A stretch of 64,000 bases of DNA, from contig NC_045143.1 of assembly GCF_008831285.2 (NCBI RefSeq), positions 26,237,439 to 26,301,438 on the forward strand, written 5' to 3'. The position numbers and the translations under genes were made by a program. Shown here piece after piece: positions 24,132 to 34,914 of the stretch (the stretch's first letter is position 1; each line of letters starts with the position of its first letter). The stretch comes from Nymphaea colorata (Eukaryota; Streptophyta; Magnoliopsida; Nymphaeales; Nymphaeaceae). Below the pieces are notes generated by a model. It made no database searches. It was given only the letters and a program-made list of their open reading frames with translations, and had not been told where the DNA came from.

Positions 24132-25382
24132 TCATCCCAGTTTTCCTGTCTCCTTCAGTAAATCCAAGGTATACTTCTTTTGATTAAGCACAGGAGTTGT
24201 ACCTGATCTGGCAATTTCAATACCAAGGAAATACTTCAGCTTGCCAAGATCCTTGAGATCAAATTCAGCTGGTAGTAAACCCTTTAATCTTGCTACCTCT
24301 TTTTCATCATCATCTGTAGCAATCATATCATCGACATAAACCAGTAGTAGAGTAACTTTACCCTCTATCCTCTTTACAAAGAGAGTATGATCTCCATTTC
24401 CTTGTTTGTAACCATGCTTCTTCATAACAAGTCTGAGACGTTCAAACCATGCTCGGGGAGACTGTTTGAGCTCATACAAAGCCTTCTTCAATTTACAACA
24501 TTTTCCAGGTTTCTCAAAAGTCGAGGGTACACACAAATATACTTCCTCTTCGAGATCCTCGTTGAGAAAGGCATTTTTAACATCGAGTTGGCACATCTCT
24601 CAACCCTTCAATACCGCCAAAGAAATAATAACTCTAACAGTCTTCATCTTCGCAACTGGGCCAAACGTCTCTAAGTAGTCGATCTCATATTTCTGACTGA
24701 ACCCCTTGGCCACCAAACATTCTTTGTACCTCTCAATGTTCCCTTCTGGTTTGTACTTAATGGTGTAAACCCACTTTGACCCCACCAAATGAGCTGCTTC
24801 AGGAATCACTACCACCTCCCATGTCTGATTTTTGTCTAAGGCCTCCATCTCTTCTTGCATAGCATGAGTCCACTTGGGGTCACTCTGAGCCTCTATAACA
24901 CTCATGGGAATAACAGCCACAGACAAGTTGGATATAAAACATTTGTAGTCAGTGCTCAATCTAGAATAAGTTACAAAGTTACCAATAGGGTGTTGGGTAC
25001 ATGACCTGACACCCTTTCTCAGGGCAATGGGAAGATCCTCCTTTTCATTTCCTGTCTGACTTTCTTTCTCAACAGGTTGCTTCTGAGCATGACTTGGGTC
25101 ATCCAAGGAAGAAGTAGGATTGGGATTCGGAGTGAGCTTCTCACTATCAATCACCTTGTCAGTACAAACTCTCCACCTAGAGTACACCTGCCCAAACAGA
25201 TGATTGCATTCCTTCTTTGTCCCCACAGGACACTCTCTCTCCTTTCCTTGTTCCTGTACCTCAATAGACGTCTCATCTTCTTCTTTTCCAAGCACATCGA
25301 CAGATAGATCCTTTTCACGCCTGTAATCTAGAAAATCTATAAACTGAATGTCCTGACTTAGAGAATACTCTTCCTTAGACAT
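24132..25382 (-). pseudogene. Copia reverse transcriptase, broken
   Basis: The minus strand gives, in order, a Ser/Glu-rich linker, WTHAMQEEMEALDKNQTWEV, VGSKWVYTIKYKPEGNIERY, LVAKGFSQ and FGPVAKMKTVRVIISLAV. A stop follows at 24599-24601 (TGA where family members have Trp), then CQLDVKNAFLNEDLEEEVYL, ALYELKQSPRAWF, the catalytic LLVYVDDMIATDDD and LKYFLGIEIAR. The YVDD aspartates and the upstream LDVKNAF aspartate are intact; the stop kills the frame. Confidence 0.93.
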
Positions 25383-25394
25383 TGACTTCTCCCC

Positions 25395-26523
25395 CTAAAG
25401 AGAATTCTCACTAAAATAAGAGACATGTTCCAAGAATGTGACATCCTTGGTAATGTGAACATGACCAGTTGTGGGATCTAGACATTTATACCTCTTTTGA
25501 GTAGGAGAATACCCAAGAAATATTCCCTTAATTGATTTGGGGTCAAGTTTTTTTACATTTGGGCTGTGATTATGAATGACAAACACATCTAAAGACCCGA
25601 GGAGGGAGGTGAAAAGGTTGGCTTCTCCCTGGAAGCATGGAGTAGAGTGTACGACCCTTTAGAACTCGACTAGGCATGCAATTAATCAAATAGGCACTAG
25701 TAATGACTACATCTCCCCAATAATATTTTGGAAGATTCCTTTGGAACAGTAAAGCTCTGGTGACATTTAGTAACTGATGGCTTTTTCTCCCAGCAACTCC
25801 ATTTTGAGGAGGAGTATAACTACATGATGTCTCATGAACAATCCCCCTCTTTCGAAGGAATTCCTCGATAGTGAGACACATATACTCATGAGCATTATTA
25901 GACCAGAATGTCTTGACAGACTCATCATACTGGTTTTCCACTAGGAGGATGAATGTTTCTATAATATGAGGCACTTCGCTACGGTCTTTCAACAGATAAA
26001 CAAAAGTACATCTGGAATAGTCATCTATGAAAGTCATAAAGTATTGAAAGCCACCACAAGAATGAATGCCTGAAGGCCCCCACACATTAGAATGAATAAA
26101 GGAGAAAGCTTTATTGGCACGACTATTTGAAATTGGATACGAAGCTCTAACATGCTTCGCAAACTGACACACATCACAAGATAACATGGAAATGTTTAAA
26201 CAGGAACATAATTCAAGAAACAATTGTTTCAAAATCCCAAAAGGGAGATGAACAAGGCGTTCATGCCAATATAAAAATAATTGACGACACTCTTCCTTCT
26301 TCTTCTCTGTCCTGCTGACTGCTGACATAAGGGCTGTGGCAACGCGTATAAGAAGCCGATATAACCCATCAGACACCAAACCAATGCCAATCTTCTTCCC
26401 TATCACCAAGTCCTGCAAAACACAACGTCTTTCAGAAAATATAAGTTCACAGTTGAGTTCCTTGGTAATCTTGCTAACAGATAAAAGATTTAAGGGAAGA
26501 CGGGGAACATGCAATTGTACCAT
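25395..26523 (-). pseudogene. Copia integrase with all three catalytic acidic residues replaced
   Basis: The minus strand shows the zinc-binding HHCC module (WHERLVHLP ... CDVCQFAKH), then the integrase core FIHSNVWGPSG, FMTFIDDYSRCTFVYLL, KTFWSNNAHEYMCLTIEEFL, YTPPQNGVAGRKSHQ and YYWGDVVITSAYLI. In copia integrases the catalytic D,D-35-E triad lies in HSD-VWGP, SDN and GVAE-RK. Here these positions are HSN, SNN and GVAG: two Asp to Asn (codons AAT) and Glu to Gly (GGG). The frame is otherwise long (317 codons), shifting at 25570-25586 into VIHNHSPNVKKLDPKSIKGI (C-terminal part). The element could not integrate with this protein. Confidence 0.93.
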
Positions 26524-26746
26524 GCATTAAACAATTGTTCAACAAAAAAAGACTCCCTTTCCCTGCCACAGAGGTAAAGGAGCCATCGGCAAGGGACACA
26601 TGTTCCTTCCCCGATGATAGCTTGTAGTCATGAAAGAGTTTGGGGTTGCCAGTCATGTGATGAGTGGCACCGCTATCAACAATCCACTCTCCCATGCAAG
26701 AAGTACCTTGTTCACCTGAAACAGCCAGTGCCTGATTAACCTTCAC
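26474..26746 (-). pseudogene. Copia aspartic protease
   Basis: The minus strand reads WIVDSGATHHMTGNPKLF: the copia protease active site DSGA with the following HHMTG, then VSLADGSFTSVAGKG. The protease cuts the polyprotein. The frame shifts near 26530 before the integrase HHCC part, so it is not joined to pol. Confidence 0.9.
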
Positions 26747-27721
26747 CTCATCTGACGTGTCTGCCTGACCAACATCAATCTAGCTCAAATAAGCACGCAA
26801 CTCATGAATCTGTTCTGCAGAGATAGAAACTTTACCATCACTAGGATTCGTTGCATTCGAAATAGGCATCTTCCCACTAGAAGACCGCCCCCTACTATTC
26901 TTCTTCTTTGGATGCAGGTCCCAACAAAAGTCCACAGTATGACCAAGTTTGAGTACATTTACAGGAAGAACGGGTAGTTCCCACAGAGACACGACTAACG
27001 AAGGCAGACCATTTATTGTGAGACATGGGATCCTCCTTTCTCCCACTTGTGATCAGTCTCCTCTGCTCTTCAGCTTCAACACGATAATAAACATCAATAC
27101 TGAATGATTCCTCAGAGTTAAGAATCTGACTCCTTATATTTTCAAATTCATCGTTCAGCTAGCTAAGAAAAAGAATACCCTATTCTCCCACTCCTTGGCC
27201 ATATACTGCATCTGCTCTTTTGGAGAACTCCATGTAAGATCAGAATGGTAGTCAAGATCCTCCCACTTAGATTTTAAAGTTGCGTAGAAATCTGCAACCG
27301 AGAGATCCCCTTGTCGCAGAGCATACACGTCCTTCATTAGTTGATATACACGAACTTTTCTTTTCTTTTGACCATACATCTGCTCCAAAATAATCCACAT
27401 ATCCCTCGCGGTCTTCTTACGAAGAATGAGGGGTTGAATATCTGAAGACACTGAATTAACAATCCATGTTTTTACCTGGTTGTCCTCAAGAAACCATGTA
27501 TCCCAAGCCATACTATCCATAGCAGGTTCGACCTTTCTCCCATTCACATAGGCAATTCGTCCTCAACCAGCGATCCCCATAGTAATTGCAGCGGACCATC
27601 GTAGATAATTCTCCTTGGTAAGCCGAATGGTGGTAACTTGAACTGGTACATTATCAGTTCTCACGGTCCGAACATCAGGCTGATCGGTATGGACTGTGGA
27701 GGAGGAAGACAAGTCGGCCAT
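26747..27721 (-). pseudogene. Copia gag, broken
   Basis: The ATG at 27721-27719 (minus) opens MADLSSSST, then VPVQVTTIRLTKENYL. A TGA at 27565-27563 replaces Arg (the copy at 8319 has CGA there), followed by GRIAYVNGRKVEPAMDSMAW, TARDMWIILEQMYGQKKRKV and LSVADFYATLKSKWEDLDY. The zinc knuckle near 26930-26960 is split by a frameshift: CKC in one frame, LGHTVDFCWDLHP in another. Gag makes the particle and binds RNA. Same family as the gag fragment at 8319. Confidence 0.92.
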
Positions 27722-28069
27722 GATCACCAACTACAAACTGTGGACTATCAGAGACACACAACAGCGGCAGCCCTTGAGAACAACACACCTTAGAGTCACT
27801 GATAGCAAGGATCAAGTCAGGCGGCTCATAGGGCACCAGTAGATGATGTACAGACGCTGGGATCTGGTCGGATGGGGCTAGAGCCTGGTCGGGCGACGGT
27901 GAAGCAATCAGTTACGGTGGAAAAAAAAAAGAACGATGGCGCTGGAGCAGAACGACCGCACAACTAGGGCACGGGCGGCATAGGGCAGCAGCGGAGGAGC
28001 AGCGACGATAGATGGAAGCGGCGGAGGGGCAGAGGCAGAAACGGTAGCAGCGGCAGATACGGGCGACGC
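27722..28069 (-). other. Leader of the minus-strand copia, 3' half
   Basis: GC-rich untranslated leader between gag and the nested insertion; the other half is 32719-32853. Repeated GGCGGAGGGGCAG / AGCGGCGG motifs resemble the leader at 8030-8300. Confidence 0.8.
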
Positions 28070-30945
28070 TGTGACGCTCGTTTTTTTCTTTTAGACAGGT
28101 TGGGTTGGAGAGGGTCCAGACCCGGACCCGAGCCCCACTTGTGTAAGGGAGCCCCGTCGCGCGAGGGAGTTTTCCTCCCTCGACTTCTTCAGTGTCTTCT
28201 TCTTCTCCTTCTTCGACTGTTCCCTCTGCTACGACCACAGCAAGGAAGAAGTGGCGGTCGGTATGGTGGTGGCGGTGGCTGGACCGGCGACGGCAGCAGC
28301 GGCGGTGGCGACGGTGGCAGCATGGGTAAGTTTCCTTTCCCACCCTCTCTGTCTCCTTCTTCTCCTCCCTCCCACGCAGCCTCTCCCTACTTCGTCAGCA
28401 CCCCCCCCTGCCGCATGATTTCTCCCTCTCCCTCTCTGCTAGAGCTCCCTCCTCGTCCCGTCCATCTCCTCTTCACCATCTCTCCCTTTGCCCCGCTGAA
28501 TTTCCCTCCCCTTTGCCGTCTTTCCCATTTCTGTCTGAACCCTCTCTCTGTCTGTCTCTCTCTGTCAGTGCCTCTCCCTGCCCACACGCTCCCTACTTGA
28601 GCTCTCTCTCCCCATTTCCTGATTGCTTTTTCCCATTTTCCCCAACCAAGCACTCTTTCTCATGGATTTTATCATTGTTTATTAGGATTCCAGTTTGGGG
28701 AACACGTTCTTCCCCTCGTAACAGCATTTAGGTGGTGTTGGTATGGTGGCTTGGCACAATTTCTGCCATTTGGGGACCGATTGTACGCTTGAGGTGGCTG
28801 TCGGAGGCGTCACAACAGTTTGGACATTTAGATTGGGGTGAGCAAGGCCTATTTGAGCTTCAATTATTGAATATTATCTATGAGAGCATGTATAATTATT
28901 GTTTGAGCATGTTAGAGTTTAGAATTGATGATTTGGGATGCATGTTAACGATTTTGTTTTTGGGGAAGTTTAGGATTATGATGGAGAAGTGTTGATTCAT
29001 GCCTATAATGATCATTTAAGCATGATGAGTTGATTTTCGAAGTATTAGGGAAGCATGGTAGAGATTGTGTTGTTGTGGGGAAGATTCAAAACCATCTTTG
29101 GGAGCACGTGGCACACGTTTTTGTGAATGGGTGCACCTTGGAGTTAAATAGGGAAAGCATACGTATGTTGGGTGTGACTACGGGGTTGATGCCTAGACTA
29201 CAGAAAGCAAATGAGAAATGTGTTGTGAGGGACTGGGCGAAGCATTGAGTTTTGACATCTGTTAGCACGGCAAGAAGTTGGGAAGTGACCTATTGGAGAG
29301 TTTATAGGTCGACACTACCCGTCGACACCCTCTTGAGGCGATGACACGTACCTCAATGATGTTGTTTTGTATTTGTTTGAATTGGTTGGGTATCTAGTAG
29401 GAATCTTATATTTTGTTTATGTCTGCAGGAACAACGGGCACTTAGCGTCGACCTTGAGCGCGCCACAGGTATGGCAGCATTCCAGGCAAATCCCTGCCTG
29501 AGGCAAATGTATGAATGTGTGTTCCTAGGGTCGTGGGATCCTAGGATTGTGATGCAATTGATTGACTGTTTAGTGAATGAATGTGTGTATGCATGTAAAT
29601 GTTTTGATGTATGATATGAATTGTTTTGGAAAGACTATGAGAAGTTTGTTTTGAAAATGTTACGCATTTGCATGTGCATGTTAGAATTGATAACTGTTTA
29701 GGATATATGAGGCGGGGTATGGAGTTGAGTGTCTCCTCGACCCCAATTGTGCATTAGAAAGCATCCTAGAATGATAATTGCATAGGACAGCTACGAGCCA
29801 ATCACAGATCGAGACTACTCTCTGTGGTTTGGCTAAGTTTTTGAAGATGTGATTGATATGATGAATGGTGTGAATGTTTTATTCTGTTGCATATACATTG
29901 CTGCAGGCAATGATGCAAATAATGGAATTGGAGGGTAGTCGTACCCGTATTGTATGACGGCTAGCTATGACAGTTATTGTTATGTGTAGACCTTGTGTAG
30001 AGACAATTGGAGGTGTAGGTGCATTCGTGAAGTGCACCAACCTCATGAGCTAGCCAGTCAGTTTGTGAATGTGTTAATCTAATGATAAGAATGAATGAAT
30101 AAGAGATGAGAGGCCAAAGGGATGTGGCTATGTGTTTGGGAGACGTCCCGCTTTTGCCACTGGTCTCACCTGTTCGGAGCGCAGGCGGTGCAAGGCCCTA
30201 GGGTACTGTTGTGTGTTGTGCTTGGGGCGTTGGGCCCCCGCCTTCCCAACCTGGGTGTCCTAGGGAAGGCTGAGTATCTCTCCTTGGACTTCACACATCT
30301 ATGGATGAGTGCTCTACCACTGCAGCGGATGAAATGGATCCATACTGTTATGGGCCACCACGGGGGTTGTCTCTCGGCTGTAGTGTGCACGTGCCTGTGT
30401 TGCACCCACAGGAACTGTTAATTCACTAAAGTCAATGAAAATGTAATGTATATGATTGTATGTGACTGATGTGCATGTGATTGATGTGAAAGCATGTGAT
30501 TGAAACTGTGTACTGTGGCCATTGAGTGGCTTGTACATGTCGTGCTCTGACACGACATGATGATGAATGATTTTGATAATTGTTTTCTGATTTGAGCCCT
30601 ATCTAAGAGGGTTTTGTATTTTCCTGGCTTGTTGCCATACTGCAAAGGCTAAGCCTTCAGTTGTTTCTTTTTCAGGTTTTGGCAGATCCGGGGCAGCAGG
30701 TTGAGCAGATGGCTTCACTCACGTCCTACTGGGGAGGTTTTGGGATGTGTCTTTTATAGTGCCGGCACGTCTTATTTTGGTTTTATTGATGTCTTGTTTT
30801 TGTTAGGCATCAATTATATAGTTTGGGGCATTTTTGTTATACATAGGTGTGATTTTGTATGAATTGAAATGATTATATAAATGAAAGTTCACCCCATTGT
30901 TTAGAAAAAAAAAATGTTTGAGTGTCAAAAGGTCGGGGTGTGACA
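28070..30945 (+). repeat. 5' LTR of the Tekay/Del element, 2.88 kb
   Basis: TGTGACG...GTGTGACA. The CT-rich stretch 28330-28630 is likely near the R region. Compared with the 3' LTR it lacks about 70 bp (present at about 32611-32670), a deletion between two TGTTT motifs. The proline- and arginine-rich open frames at 28100-28600 are LTR sequence, not genes. Confidence 0.9.
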
Positions 30946-30949
30946 GTTT

Positions 30950-30961
30950 TGGTATCAGAGC
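30950..30961 (+). promoter_or_regulatory. Primer binding site of the Tekay/Del element
   Basis: TGGTATCAGAGC, initiator-Met tRNA type, 4 bp after the LTR end. Confidence 0.92.
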
Positions 30962-31315
30962 TATGGCAAACCCTACTATGGATGTGAGTTAAAGCCTATC
31001 TGTGAAGCCGTGTTGTCCAGGTACGCATTTATTTGATTAAATTGTTATTGTAGTTTTGATTTTTACGGTAAACTATATGTACAAAATGTGATTGATGTTT
31101 TGAGATTTTGTGCTGATGCACTTTTGTTCTTTGATTCGAGAGATTGGTCATGGACCTTGTTTGAGAATGAGGGTTCTTGTGTGTACAATGGGAGTACCAA
31201 TGTTGGGGTAGGAAGCGAGCTAAGTTCGGCCCATTCCGATAGGCATGCCTCATTGGATGATAGTCTGTCAATGCAACAGTACGCCCAGACTAGTGTGGGT
31301 GCCCAAACCCTGTCA

Positions 31316-31660
31316 AGGCAGAGGAATGGATTGAAGAGGGTGAACGCATCTTTGAGCTCCTTAAGATGCCAGAATGTGACAAAGTTAACTATAGTTGGTA
31401 TTTGTTGAAAGGTTATGCCAACGGTGGATGTGGAGACCCACTTATTTCACTTACCTGCACAGTTGGTTATTCATAAGTTTTAGTGAGTTTGATGTCATTT
31501 TGGGCATGGATTGACTATGCACACATTATGCCACTATAGATTGCAGAGAGAAGCAGATACGATTGTAGACGAATGAGATGAAACCAAGGGATATCCAAGC
31601 ACGAAAAGCTAGTCGAAGTGATAAGCTAATGGTGTCTGTACTGAAGGCCAAACGTTTGAT
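31316..31660 (+). pseudogene. Gag and protease remnants of the Tekay/Del element
   Basis: At about 31316-31417 one frame reads AEEWIEEGERIFELLKMPEC then DKVNYSWYLLKGYA, a chromovirus gag core segment. Directly after, at about 31479, comes SEFDVILGMD followed by TGA where Trp is expected, then LCTHYATIDC: the C-terminal part of the protease. The rest of gag, the zinc knuckle and the DSG active site between them are missing, so an internal deletion joins gag to late protease. Confidence 0.85.
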
Positions 31661-31682
31661 AGAATAGGGAAGTGTTGCTTTC

Positions 31683-32088
31683 TTGGTCAATGTGTTAACC
31701 AATGAAACTGAACTGGTGAGGTTACAGGATGTTGTCGTTGTGAATGAGTACCCTGATATGTTTCCTGAGGAATTGTCATGTTTGCCTCCAACGCGAGAAG
31801 TGGAGTTCAAGATAGAGTTGCTGCCAAGGACAGCTCCAATTTCTACGGCACCCTACCGTATGGCACCGACAGAGTTAGAAGAATTAAAGAAGCAACTGTA
31901 GGAGCTCTTAAACAAGGGCTTCATCCGACCTAATGTGTCACCGTGGGGAGCACCAGTGTTGTTTGTTAAGAAGAAAGATGGGACGATGTGCTTGTGCATA
32001 GATTACCGTATGTTGAATCAAGTCACCATCAAGAATAAGTATCTGCTTCCAAGAATTGAAGACTTGTTTGATCAGCTTAAGATGCCAT
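31683..32088 (+). pseudogene. N-terminal part of gypsy reverse transcriptase
   Basis: Reads VVVVNEYPDMFPEELSCLPP, EFKIELLPRTAPISTAPYRM and APTELEELKKQL, a TAG stop at about 31899, then [20 protein letters not shown] and [20 protein letters not shown]. Sequence ends at LFDQLK, before the catalytic YxDD box, where it is fused to the 3' LTR. Enzyme activity is impossible. Confidence 0.92.
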
Positions 32089-32092
32089 GGTA

Positions 32093-32713
32093 TGCACGTG
32101 CCTGTGTTGCACCCACAGGAACTGTTAATTCACTAAAGTCAATGAAAATGTAATGTATATGATTGTGCGTGATTGATGTACATGTGATTGATGTGAAAAC
32201 ATGTGATTGAAACTGTGTACTGTGGCCATTGAGTGGCTTGTACGTGTCGTGCTCTGACACGACATGATGATGAATGATTTTGATAATTGTTTTCTGATTT
32301 GAGCCCTATCTAAGAGGGTTTGGTATTTTCCTGGCTTGTTGCCATACTGCAAAGGCTAAGCCTTCAGTTGTTTCTTTTTCAGGTTTTGGCAGATCCGGGG
32401 CAGCAGGTTGAGCAGATGGCTTCACTCATGTCCTACTGGGGAGGTTTTGGGATGTGTCTTTTGTATTGCCGGCGCGTCTTATTTTGGTTTTATTGATGTC
32501 TTGTTTTTGTTATGCATCAATTATATAGTCTGGGGCATTTTTGTTATACATAGATGTGATTTTGTATGAATTGAAATGATTATATAAATGAAAGTTCATC
32601 CCATTGTTTTGAATTGCTTGGCTCATCTCTTTTGAACTATTGTGTAGTTGCACCTCGATGTTTGATGTTTAGAAAAAAAAAATGTTTGAGTATCAAAAGG
32701 TTGGGGTGTGACA
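32093..32713 (+). repeat. Partial 3' LTR of the Tekay/Del element, 621 bp
   Basis: Matches 30388-30945 of the 5' LTR from TGCACGTGCCTGTG to the GTGTGACA end, plus the about 70-bp block lacking in the 5' LTR. The first 2.3 kb of the LTR is missing. Confidence 0.92.
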
Positions 32714-32718
32714 GACGC

Positions 32719-32853
32719 AGAGGGGTCTCAGGCAATGCAGCCGAGCGGCGGCGACGACGGCGGTGGTGGCGAATGCAGGAGCAGTGACAGCAGCAGCAAT
32801 TGGTTCAGGGATGGAACTTCACAACCCTAAAAAAAAAATTTCCAAGCTCGCTA
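32719..32853 (-). other. Leader of the minus-strand copia, 5' half
   Basis: Sequence between the copia primer site and the nested insertion, rich in GCGGCGGCGACGACG. It continues the leader at 27722-28069. Confidence 0.8.
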
Positions 32854-32865
32854 GCTCTGATACCA
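32854..32865 (-). promoter_or_regulatory. Primer binding site of the minus-strand copia
   Basis: On the minus strand TGGTATCAGAGC, abutting the LTR end. Confidence 0.92.
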
Positions 32866-33106
32866 TGTAGAAACAATAGACACACAAGAACCAAAGATCA
32901 AACACGGATGTAACGTGGAAAAACCCTCAACTAGAGGGAAAAAACCACGGGTAAGGAGGTCTGGTGCCCACTAGCCGCGAGACACTCTCCCTCTTAGAAA
33001 CTTCATTAACACATAAGATTAGGGTTTACAATGGTATAAGTGTGCCCAAACTAAGAGCCAATGGATTGGGTCTAGACCCGGACCCATACATCAAGATCTG
33101 TCAACA
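32866..33106 (-). repeat. 5' LTR of the minus-strand copia
   Basis: On the minus strand TGTTGACAG...GTTTCTACA, 241 bp, the partner of 23129-23369. ATTTG follows at 33107-33111. Confidence 0.93.
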
Positions 33107-33111
33107 ATTTG

Positions 33112-33791
33112 TAAAGCAAAGGCATCTCTTATTTTGACTTGAAGGATACAAGGCACTTTTACTGAAATAGATTTCCCTTTAGAAGTGATAACATATTATA
33201 CGTAAATGAAGAAAACGACTCTGAAGTATCAATATAATAATAACCAGCTTTTGTCGGTCGGTATATGGTCAACTGCCTACACAAGCCCACACCAGACTCC
33301 TCCCTTTGTAAAAATGATATAAATTCGTGCGTGTTGAGGATTCCGTCTAATATATATGCATTTGAAGAGCGTGATTCTTGTCTCCATTATTAGTTTTTCC
33401 ATCTCAGTATCACATTAGTATAGTTAGTCTTAAGGAAAAAAAAGAGAGCTAAATTTGGCTTTCAAAGCATCTCTCATTTCATTTTAAGTATAAGGTCTTC
33501 TTTAGAATCAAGGTATAATGGTCTTTTATGCTATATTTGACAATATGGTGTATTCATTTTAACCATTATTAAGCCCGATGGATGACTTTCCTGGTTAAGA
33601 AAAAGTGAAGTACAAATTCAGCAAACATAAAAAGTGACTGATGGATTTGGAATATAGCCAATAAGCAGGGGATTTTTGTGAACAGTTTTCTAAAAATAAA
33701 AGGTAACCTTTTTCTTGAAACGCAAAACCTTTCTGCTGGCATTGGTTTCTTTGTATCCATCACATTGACAAATACTGGTGATGTTTTGAAA

Positions 33792-33842
<51 letters not shown>

Positions 33843-33983
33843 CACGCCCACATCCACATACAGCACAACCACAACAAATACAAACACATGTTGGAGTTCA
33901 GTTTTGTAATTTCATTCCATGCCCTCATATAATCACTCTATATATACAAAGTCATGAAATTTTCAAGTTTCTCTCATATCTGC
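33112..33983. other. No gene recognised; target-site flank of the copia, with a CT microsatellite
   Basis: This continues the sequence interrupted at 23123. A CT run lies at 33793-33834. Open frames here are short or repeat-derived. Confidence 0.5.
33793..33834. repeat. (CT)n microsatellite
   Basis: About 42 bp of CT dinucleotides. Confidence 0.92.
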
Positions 33984-34191
33984 CCAATTACATTGAATGA
34001 TTTCTGCTACACTTTTAGTGCTCCTACCAAGTGGACACCTGTCCTAGAACCAACCGAATCCTCTTGAAGCCTGCCATTTTCCAATTTACATGTGACTGTG
34101 GGCTTATATATTTATTTTCCACAATAGAAGAGTTGCACAATTTGACAAATTGACTTTGTTTGGCCTATTTACCAGGGGAGATAATTGGATC
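33984..34191 (+). repeat. Direct repeat, copy 2 (ABC exon acceptor only)
   Basis: Second copy of 21321-21540, ending a few codons into the PDR exon (CCAGGGGAGATAATTGG), after which the similarity stops. The exon body is absent, so this copy is a dead fragment. Confidence 0.83.
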
Positions 34192-34769
34192 CCCCACTTT
34201 CCTCATGATGCACATGCACATTTTTCTTCATGAAAATTAATTCTTTTTCTATCATTACAGGTTGTCTATCAAAGGCTGTTGCTTCTTGTGCTTCAATGGT
34301 CATATCAACAACTTTTGTAGACGTGAAATGTATGTTTCCACAGGTACGTCTTGTAATTGAATGCTCTAACCCTTGTTCTTGAGAAACTCATGAGTTTGCA
34401 GGTGTGTGACACCTTGTATGGAGGTTTTCTTTCCTAGTTCTCTTAGTTCCTTAAGTAAATTGTACATTTTCTATTGAAACATGATGCTTATTTGTGCTTC
34501 TTGATCTTGAGATTGATAGCAGTTATTTCTTATTTTTCTATCCTAGTTTTGGTTTATTTAACTGTTATTTGTTTGCCTTGTAACTGTATTGAGATTATAT
34601 CTAAAAAGGATTGGTATGTTATGTTGAAGTTGTTTCAGTTTTGCCAGCTTAGTTGTGATCTTGTAGTCCTTGCTTGGATGGTATCAGCTATAGGTTTCTA
34701 AAGGATTGGCATTCACTTGCTGTCATTTTAATTCTTGCATGAAACTGTTGCAACATGGTAGCTACCTTC
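34192..34769 (+). other. Unassigned; one weak exon-like segment
   Basis: Between TCATTACAG and CCACAG|GTACGT (34261-34343) the sequence is open in a frame reading CLSKAVASCASMVISTTFVD. Splice signals look good but the family is not recognised and no partner exon was found. Confidence 0.3.
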
Positions 34770-34914
34770 CATAATACTATCTTCCATGTTTATGATTATC
34801 ACAGGAAATGCAAGCTGAAACTTCAGCAAAAGCAGCTGAAAATTGCAGAAGTACAACATGACAGAAATTAATAGTGAAAGGACATACTTATATGATCTGA
34901 TGGTGTAAGATTGG

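Larger units (their letters stand above)
28070..32713 (+). mobile_element. Tekay/Del-like Ty3/gypsy chromovirus with internal deletions, nested in the copia leader
   Basis: Starts TGTGACGCTCG and ends GGTGTGACA, inside an exact 5-bp target duplication GACGC (28065-28069, 32714-32718). It consists of a full 5' LTR (28070-30945), primer site, about 1.1 kb of gag/protease/RT remnants, then only the last 621 bp of the 3' LTR. The RT frame jumps into the LTR at about 32090. The long LTR, gag AEEWIEEGERIFELLK and RT MAPTELEELKK / [20 protein letters not shown] fit the Tekay/Del lineage. Non-autonomous. It inserted after the copia did. Confidence 0.93.
23124..33111 (-). mobile_element. Ty1/copia element on the minus strand, split by a nested gypsy element
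   Basis: Bounded by 241-bp LTRs at 32866-33106 (5') and 23129-23369 (3'), inside an exact 5-bp target duplication ATTTG (23124-23128, 33107-33111). On the minus strand the order is 5' LTR, primer site, leader, gag, protease, integrase, RT, RNase H, polypurine tract, 3' LTR, the Ty1/copia order. The leader is interrupted by the Tekay/Del-like element 28070-32713; without it and the second TSD copy the element is about 5.3 kb. By eye the LTRs differ at about 26 of 241 positions (about 11%), mostly transitions, indicating an old insertion. Every open frame is broken. Confidence 0.95.

Noticed and set aside
28100-28600. 166-codon Pro/Arg-rich frame and its opposite-strand partners
   Set aside because: Inside the Tekay/Del LTR; GC- and CT-rich sequence, no known domain.
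30122-30645. Several 75-100-codon frames, repeated near 32072-32352
   Set aside because: They are parts of the two LTRs of the same element.
30950-30961. tRNA-like TGGTATCAGAGC motifs (also 7641, 11108, 32854, 40293)
   Set aside because: These are retrotransposon primer sites next to LTR ends; no cloverleaf tRNA gene surrounds them.
33678-33932. Frames encoding Ser-Leu or Arg-Glu runs
   Set aside because: Translation of the CT microsatellite.
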